Shown: positions 6,685 to 11,071 of the stretch, piece by piece
How positions within the stretch are numbered: position 1 is the stretch's first letter
Layout of the letters: each line of letters starts with the position of its first letter
DNA from: Chloroflexi bacterium RBG_16_70_13
GTDB taxonomy: Bacteria > Chloroflexota > Limnocylindria > Limnocylindrales > CSP1-4
DNA: 11,071 nt
Direction: 5' to 3'
Assembly (NCBI GenBank): GCA_001795245.1
Contig: MGOD01000123.1
Coordinates: forward strand, 3,227-14,297
Notes under the pieces: generated by a model
What the model saw: only the letters and a program-made list of their open reading frames with translations
Told to the model about the DNA's origin: nothing
The model's database searches: none
Position numbers and translations under genes: made by a program

Positions 6685-8295
6685 GTGCAGGCGTTCGACA
6701 TCGTGATCTCGGGGGGCACGCTCGTCGACGGCACCGGGTCGCCGGGAAGGCCCGGCGCGGTGGTGATCGCCGCGGACCGGATGGGCCTCCTCTGGGAGCC
6801 TGACGAGATCAAGGCTGCCTCAAAGGCGGCCGGCAGGGTCATCGATGCCCGGGGCAAGGTCGTCGCACCCGGCTTCATCGACCTCCATAGCCACTCGGGG
6901 CTGGCGATCCTGTCCGAGCCTCGTCACGAGCCGAAGGTCCGCCAGGGCGTCACGACCGAGGTCATCGGCGTCGACGGCAACGCCTATGCTCCGTTCCGCG
7001 ATCCTGCCGATCTCGCGGCGTTCGTCGAGCTGAATGCCGGCCTCGACGGCCATCCGCCCGGCGGCGTCGCCGACTGGGACACCGTCCCGAGCTACCTCGA
7101 GCGGTTCGACGGCCGGGTGAGCGTCAACATCGCCTTCCTCGTCGGCAACTCGGCCCTCCGGATTGCGGCCCTCGGCTGGGACGACGTCCCCGCCGACGCG
7201 AAGGGGATCGGCCGGATGATGGCCATCCTCCGGGAGGGCATGGAGGGCGGCGCCTGGGGGCTCTCCTCGGGCCTCGACTACCCGCCGGGCTCGTTCGCCT
7301 CGACCGACGAGCTCGCGGCGCTCTCGAACGAGGCCGCCCGCGGCGGGGGCTTCTACCACACGCACGTCCGCTACGGCCTGGGTGACCGCTTCCTCGACCC
7401 GTTTCGGGAGGCGATCCAGATTGGCCGGCTTGGCGAGGCGCCGGTCCACATCACCCACTTCTACCATCGGGCCACGTTCACGGGCAGCCCCGAGCTCATG
7501 CTCGGCCTGATCGACGAGGCCCGGGCCGAGGGCCTCGACGTCACCTTCGACGCCTACCCCTATGAGTGGGCCTCGACCCGCCTCCTCATCACGATCCCGA
7601 CGTGGGTCCAGGCGGGCGGGCCCGGCCCGACGAAGGAGCGCCTGGCCGACCCGCTGGTCCGGGCCCGGATCCGGCGGGAGCTCCAGGAGCGCGGCGTGCT
7701 CTACGCCGGCGCCGGCGGGATCGCCGAGATCCGGCTCGGCTACTTCGGCCGGCCCGAGCACGCGCGCTGGGAGGGGCGGACGCTCGGCGAGGTCGGGAGC
7801 GAGACCGGCGAGGACCTCGTCAACCTGCTGTGCGACCTCCTCCTGGCCGAGGGCCTCCGGCTCAACCAGGTGACGCCCGGCCCGCACACCGATGGCATCC
7901 GCCGCTTCTACCGCCACCCGGTCGCGATGGTCGGCACGGATTCGACGTTCATCGGGGCCAGGCCGAGCCCGCGGACGTACGGCTCGTATCCCCGGATCCT
8001 CGGCCAGTTCGTCCGCGACGAGCGGGTCCTGGGCCTCGAGGAGGCGATCGCGAAGATGACCTCGATGCCGGCGGCCCGGCTGGGCCTCCGGGACCGGGGC
8101 CGGCTTGCCGACGGGTATGTCGCCGACGTCGTCGTCTTCGATCCGCTGAAGGTCCGATCCCTCGCCACGGTCGACGATCCACGCCGGTTCCCCGAGGGCA
8201 TCGACCACGTCCTGGTGGCCGGCGTCCCGGTCGTGAAGGGCGGCAAACACACCGGTGCCACCCCCGGCCGGGCCTTGCGCCGCGGCCACGACTGA
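6685..8295 (+). CDS. N-acyl-D-amino-acid deacylase-like amidohydrolase, variant metal site
   Basis: A 536-residue amidohydrolase-superfamily enzyme of the D-aminoacylase branch. GTG 6685 opens directly on the family start FDIVISGGTLVDGTGSPG; the same frame is open upstream but reads as non-coding. Family blocks in order: VVAPGFIDLHSHS (59-71) with His68 and His70, GVTTEVIGVDGNAYAP (88-103), EGGAWGLSSGLDYPPG (187-202), YHTHVRY (224-230) with His227, PVHITHF (253-259) with His258, TFDAYPYEW (287-295), GTDS (417-420) with Asp419, and the closing GRLADGYVADVVVFDP (472-487). Classical D-aminoacylases have GNCG at 95-98, where the Cys ligates the catalytic zinc; here it is GVDG with Asp97, so metal binding or substrate may differ. 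No Shine-Dalgarno precedes the GTG, so a leaderless transcript is possible. Being next to guanine deaminase and xanthine dehydrogenase suggests a nitrogen-salvage role; a cyclic amide or ureide substrate is conceivable. Fold sure, substrate not. Confidence 0.85.
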   Translation: MQAFDIVISGGTLVDGTGSPGRPGAVVIAADRMGLLWEPDEIKAASKAAGRVIDARGKVVAPGFIDLHSHSGLAILSEPRHEPKVRQGVTTEVIGVDGNAYAPFRDPADLAAFVELNAGLDGHPPGGVADWDTVPSYLERFDGRVSVNIAFLVGNSALRIAALGWDDVPADAKGIGRMMAILREGMEGGAWGLSSGLDYPPGSFASTDELAALSNEAARGGGFYHTHVRYGLGDRFLDPFREAIQIGRLGEAPVHITHFYHRATFTGSPELMLGLIDEARAEGLDVTFDAYPYEWASTRLLITIPTWVQAGGPGPTKERLADPLVRARIRRELQERGVLYAGAGGIAEIRLGYFGRPEHARWEGRTLGEVGSETGEDLVNLLCDLLLAEGLRLNQVTPGPHTDGIRRFYRHPVAMVGTDSTFIGARPSPRTYGSYPRILGQFVRDERVLGLEEAIAKMTSMPAARLGLRDRGRLADGYVADVVVFDPLKVRSLATVDDPRRFPEGIDHVLVAGVPVVKGGKHTGATPGRALRRGHD

Positions 8296-8303
8296 GGCCC
8301 CGT

Positions 8304-8321
8304 GCGGCGACGCTGCGCCGC
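8304..8321 (+). terminator. Weak 6-bp hairpin after the deacylase-like gene
   Basis: GCGGCG (8304-8309) and CGCCGC (8316-8321) are complementary around a 6-base loop, starting 9 bases after the TGA at 8293-8295. No T-run follows. It could end or weaken the upstream transcript before the xanthine dehydrogenase genes, but short GC stems are frequent by chance here. Confidence 0.3.
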
Positions 8322-8362
8322 CGCGCGACACCCCGTCCTGCGACGTTAGATCCGGGTGATAC

Positions 8363-8382
8363 GCTCTCGGGCCAACGAGAGC
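8363..8382 (+). promoter_or_regulatory. Perfect 7-bp inverted repeat upstream of xanthine dehydrogenase
   Basis: GCTCTCG (8363-8369) and CGAGAGC (8376-8382) flank the 6 bases GGCCAA, a 20-bp dyad ending 29 bases before the ATG at 8412. It overlaps TACGCT (8360-8365), which fits a TAnnnT -10 box, though no convincing -35 lies 17 bases upstream. The Shine-Dalgarno GGAGGAG (8394-8400) follows 11 bases later. The dyad has the size and place of a repressor site, or would form a hairpin in the leader RNA; either would give the xanthine dehydrogenase genes control separate from the deacylase-like gene. Confidence 0.5.
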
Positions 8383-8411
8383 AGCCCAACTCCGGAGGAG
8401 CCCGTCGTCCG

Positions 8412-10751
8412 ATGACGACCCGCACGTTGCCGCGCCCCGCGACCGCGCCGGAGCACACCGCGACGGACGCCCTCGTCCTTGCCCCCGGCGTCACGACCCG
8501 CGGCCGGGCGCGGGGCTACCCGCTTCGCCGGGAGGGACCGGCGAAGCTGACGGGGGCCGCGAAGTACGCCGCCGACCTGGTCTTCCCGGGCGCCTGGTAC
8601 GGGGCGACGATCCGGTCCACGGAGCCCCGGGCACGGCTCGTCGCGATCGAGCTTGACCCCGATCTCGACTGGTCGAAGGTCGTCGTCGTCACCGCCGCCG
8701 ACATCCCAGGCGAGAACCTCGTCGCGGCCATCAAGGAGGACCAGCCGGTCCTCGTCCCGGTCGGCGGCGAGATCCGCCACCACGCCGAGCCGGTGGCCCT
8801 CATCGCCGCCCCGGACCGCGAAACGATCCGCCACCTGCGGGCCGGCATCAGCCTCGTGACCGAGGCCCTCCCGCCGGTCTTCGACCCCGGGCAGTCGGAT
8901 CATGTCTTCGCCGAGTACGAGATCGTCAACGGCGACCTCGAGGCGGGCTTCGCGGCCGCCGCGCACATCGTCGAAGGCGAGTACCGGGTCGGTCACCAGG
9001 AGCAGCTCTACATCGAGAACCAGGCGATGATCGCCGTCCCCGGCGAGGACGGCGGGATGGCCGTGCACGGCTCGCTCCAGTGTCCGTACTACGTCCACCG
9101 GGCGCTCCGCAAGACGCTCGGTCTGACGGCGGACCAGGCCCGCGTCGTCCAGGCCGAGACTGGCGGCGGCTTCGGGGGCAAGGAGGAGTACCCCTCGATC
9201 ATCGCCCTCCACGCAGCCCTGCTTGCTCGCAAGGCCGGCCGGCCGGTCCGGATGATCTACGAGCGCCACGAGGACATCGCCGCGACGACGAAGCGCCATC
9301 CGGCAATGATCCGCCACCGGACGGCGGTGGCCGCGGACGGGACCCTCCTCGCCCAGGACATCGAGCTCGTCATGGACGGCGGGGCCTACTGCACGCTGAC
9401 CCCGGTCGTCCTGTCGCGCGGCGCGCTCCACTCGGGCGGCCCGTACCGCTGCCCGAACGTCCGAATCCGGGCCCGGGCGACGCGTACCAACACGCCGCCC
9501 AATGGCGCCTTCCGGGGCTTCGGGGCGCCCCAGGTCGAGTTCGCCGTCGAGACCCACCTCAACCAGATCGCCGAGCAGCTCGGGATGGGCCCGGCCGAGA
9601 TCCGCCGGAGGAACGCCTACGAGCTCGGCGACACGACCCCGACCGGCCAGGTCCTCCGCGAGAGCGTCGCCGCTCAGGAGGTCCTCAGGCTCGCGGTCGA
9701 GGCCGGCGATTTCGACCGGCTCCGGGCGGCCACGGCCCGGGAGGCGGCCGAGCGGCGCGGCTCCGGCGAGGTGCCGGCCGGCCCGTTCCGCACCGGTGGC
9801 GCCCGGACGGCGTCCGGTATCGGGCTGGCGCTGGGCTGGCACGGGGCCGGCTTCACCGGGGCGGGCGAGGTCCACATCGGCTCGGTCGCGTCGGTCGAGC
9901 TCACCGGCGAGGGCCGGATCCGGGTCCTCATCGCGTCGACCGAGATGGGCCAGGGAACGACGACGATCTTCCCGATGCTCGTCGCCGGCGAGCTCGGCCT
10001 CGCCCCCGAGCTCATCGACATGGCGCCGGTCGACACGGCCGAGGTCCCCGACAGCGGGCCGACCGTCGCGAGCCGGACGGCGATGGTCGTCGGCGGGCTG
10101 TGCATTGCCGCCGCCCGGCGGCTCCGGGCCGAGGTCGAGGGCCGTCACGACGGCCGCCCGTTCGCCGAGATCTGCTACGAGGATGCGACGCGGCACGGGC
10201 CCACCCGCATCGACCAGCGCTTCGAGCCCTATCCGAACGTCGAGTTCGACGAGGTGACCTATCGCGGCGACGCCTACCCCGCCTTCGGCTGGGCGGCCTG
10301 CGTGGCGAGCGTCGATGTCGACCTCGACACCGGCGAGGTGGCCGTCCGCGACGTCGTCGCCGTCGACGACGTCGGGCGGGTCATCCACCCGATCCTGTGC
10401 GAGGGCCAGGTCGAGGGCGGCACCCTCCAGGCCGTCGGCTACGCCACGATCGAGGAGATCAAGCTCGAGAACGGGCGATACCTCAACGACCGCCTCGCGA
10501 CCTACCTCATCCCGACGGCCCTCGACGCGCCGCGGATGACGACGATCCTGGTCGAGGCGCCGTTCAGCGGGGCGCCGCACGGGGCCAAGGGCGTCGGCGA
10601 GCTGCCGATGGACGTCGGCGCGCCGGCGGTGGTGGCCGCGATCCACGACGCCGTCGGCGCCTGGATCACCGAGCTGCCGGCAACGCCGGAGCGGATCCTC
10701 GCGGCGCTCGATGCGACCGCCGGGGGTGACGCAGGGGTACCCGCCGCGTGA
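8412..10751 (+). CDS. Xanthine dehydrogenase, molybdopterin-binding (large) subunit
   Basis: Catalytic subunit, 779 residues, expected to hydroxylate hypoxanthine/xanthine to urate at a molybdenum cofactor, passing electrons to iron-sulfur and FAD subunits. ATG 8412 has GGAGGAG at 8394-8400, 11 bases upstream. The first ~30 residues are a disordered Thr/Pro/Ala extension before GYPLRREGPAKLTGAAKYAADL, the start of the a/b hammerhead domain. The molybdopterin domain carries ETGGGFGGKEEY (249-260), NGAFRGFGAPQ (364-374), ASTEMGQGTT (508-517) and the C-terminal GAKGVGELPMD (724-734). Glu258, Arg368 and Glu730 align with bovine Glu802, Arg880 and Glu1261, the substrate-binding pair and catalytic base of true xanthine dehydrogenases; aldehyde oxidases and CO dehydrogenases differ there. 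Its stop overlaps the iron-sulfur gene start (GTGA), so the two are translationally coupled. A separate FAD subunit is not in the window and is expected to the right. Specificity by residues is good but not proof. Confidence 0.92.
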   Translation: MTTRTLPRPATAPEHTATDALVLAPGVTTRGRARGYPLRREGPAKLTGAAKYAADLVFPGAWYGATIRSTEPRARLVAIELDPDLDWSKVVVVTAADIPGENLVAAIKEDQPVLVPVGGEIRHHAEPVALIAAPDRETIRHLRAGISLVTEALPPVFDPGQSDHVFAEYEIVNGDLEAGFAAAAHIVEGEYRVGHQEQLYIENQAMIAVPGEDGGMAVHGSLQCPYYVHRALRKTLGLTADQARVVQAETGGGFGGKEEYPSIIALHAALLARKAGRPVRMIYERHEDIAATTKRHPAMIRHRTAVAADGTLLAQDIELVMDGGAYCTLTPVVLSRGALHSGGPYRCPNVRIRARATRTNTPPNGAFRGFGAPQVEFAVETHLNQIAEQLGMGPAEIRRRNAYELGDTTPTGQVLRESVAAQEVLRLAVEAGDFDRLRAATAREAAERRGSGEVPAGPFRTGGARTASGIGLALGWHGAGFTGAGEVHIGSVASVELTGEGRIRVLIASTEMGQGTTTIFPMLVAGELGLAPELIDMAPVDTAEVPDSGPTVASRTAMVVGGLCIAAARRLRAEVEGRHDGRPFAEICYEDATRHGPTRIDQRFEPYPNVEFDEVTYRGDAYPAFGWAACVASVDVDLDTGEVAVRDVVAVDDVGRVIHPILCEGQVEGGTLQAVGYATIEEIKLENGRYLNDRLATYLIPTALDAPRMTTILVEAPFSGAPHGAKGVGELPMDVGAPAVVAAIHDAVGAWITELPATPERILAALDATAGGDAGVPAA

Positions 10752-11071
10752 GCACGATCCGGTTCCTGGTGAACGGCGCACCAACCGAGGTCGACGTCCC
10801 CGGGATGCGCCGCCTCCTCGACGTCCTGCGCGAGGACCTCGGGCTGACCGGGACGAAGGAGGGCTGCGGGGAAGGGGAGTGCGGGGCGTGCTCCGTCCTT
10901 CTCGACGGCCAGGTCGTCGACAGCTGCCTCGTCCCGATGTGCCAGGTCGACGGCCGGATCGTCCGGACGGTCGAGGGGCTGGCGCTGGCGGCCCGCGAGC
11001 GCGGGACGCTCGACACGCTCCAGGAGGCGTTCCTCGAGCTCGGCGCCGCCCAGTGCGGGATCTGCACGCCG
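10748..11071 (+). CDS. Xanthine dehydrogenase, 2Fe-2S subunit (3' truncated by window edge)
   Basis: The first 108 codons of the small electron-transfer subunit. The GTG at 10748 overlaps the stop of the molybdopterin subunit by 4 bases. The start TIRFLVNGAPTEVDVPGMRR is typical of these ferredoxin-like proteins, and CGEGECGACSVLLDG (40-54) holds Cys40, Cys45 and Cys48, with Cys60 as fourth ligand of the plant-type 2Fe-2S cluster. The second, helical cluster domain begins in AAQCGICTP (100-108) with Cys103 and Cys106, where the window ends. Full-length members have about 155-175 residues, so roughly a third is missing. The same fold serves all molybdenum hydroxylases (aldehyde oxidase, CO dehydrogenase, nicotinate hydroxylase); the xanthine assignment comes from the neighbouring large subunit. 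Confidence 0.92.
   Translation, partial: MSTIRFLVNGAPTEVDVPGMRRLLDVLREDLGLTGTKEGCGEGECGACSVLLDGQVVDSCLVPMCQVDGRIVRTVEGLALAARERGTLDTLQEAFLELGAAQCGICTP

Noticed and set aside
7566..8411. Upstream in-frame extension of the xanthine dehydrogenase large subunit
   Set aside because: The extension overlaps the deacylase-like gene in another frame and is Pro/Arg-rich. The ATG at 8412 has a good Shine-Dalgarno and opens on the expected N-terminal domain.
8346..10784. A long minus-strand open frame opposite the xanthine dehydrogenase large subunit
   Set aside because: It shows no recognisable domain, and the plus strand encodes a complete, motif-rich enzyme over the same bases.

Overview
The window is a high-GC bacterial chromosome segment (clearly GC-rich throughout, with strong preference for G/C-ending codons such as GTC, CTC, ATC and CGG). 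Gene density, GTG starts, the mix of protein families and the codon style suggest a Chloroflexota lineage (Limnocylindria-like) or a high-GC actinobacterium. This is inference; no rRNA or marker gene is present to decide it. I found no tRNA, rRNA, CRISPR array, insertion sequence or phage gene.

Left part (1-3605): the window opens inside the last codons of a FAD-linked oxidase. A 592-base stretch without a supportable gene follows; it holds a 19-bp direct repeat and a C-rich low-complexity tract. Next come a secreted DUF4331 protein (696-1889), a strong hairpin (1893-1936), and a secreted TPR protein. The TPR gene carries a perfect 52-codon-scale tandem duplication. A GCCG tetranucleotide run is one unit shorter in the first copy than in the second, and this puts the signal-peptide start (GTG 1990) out of frame with the TPR body (2169-3605).

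Middle part (3606-5101): a SorC/DeoR-type sugar-binding transcriptional regulator (3688-4623) has paired 10-bp direct repeats in its leader. After it comes a small CxCGW-type cysteine/histidine protein (4756-4959) with a good Shine-Dalgarno, then a convergent intergenic gap.

Right part (5102-11071): a purine-degradation neighbourhood. Guanine deaminase (minus strand) is divergent from an N-acyl-D-amino-acid-deacylase-like amidohydrolase (plus strand). A short gap follows, containing a 7-bp perfect inverted repeat. Then come the molybdopterin subunit of xanthine dehydrogenase (8412-10751) and, overlapping by 4 bases, its 2Fe-2S subunit, which runs off the right edge. Guanine deaminase makes xanthine and xanthine dehydrogenase oxidises it to urate, so the two ends of the neighbourhood fit one pathway. 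The role of the deacylase-like enzyme between them is open: it lacks the cysteine expected at the metal site of classical D-aminoacylases.

I see no complete new defence or mobile system. The points most worth a second look are the duplicated and frameshifted TPR gene, the Cys-to-Asp change in the deacylase-like enzyme within a purine cluster, and the palindrome upstream of the xanthine dehydrogenase genes.
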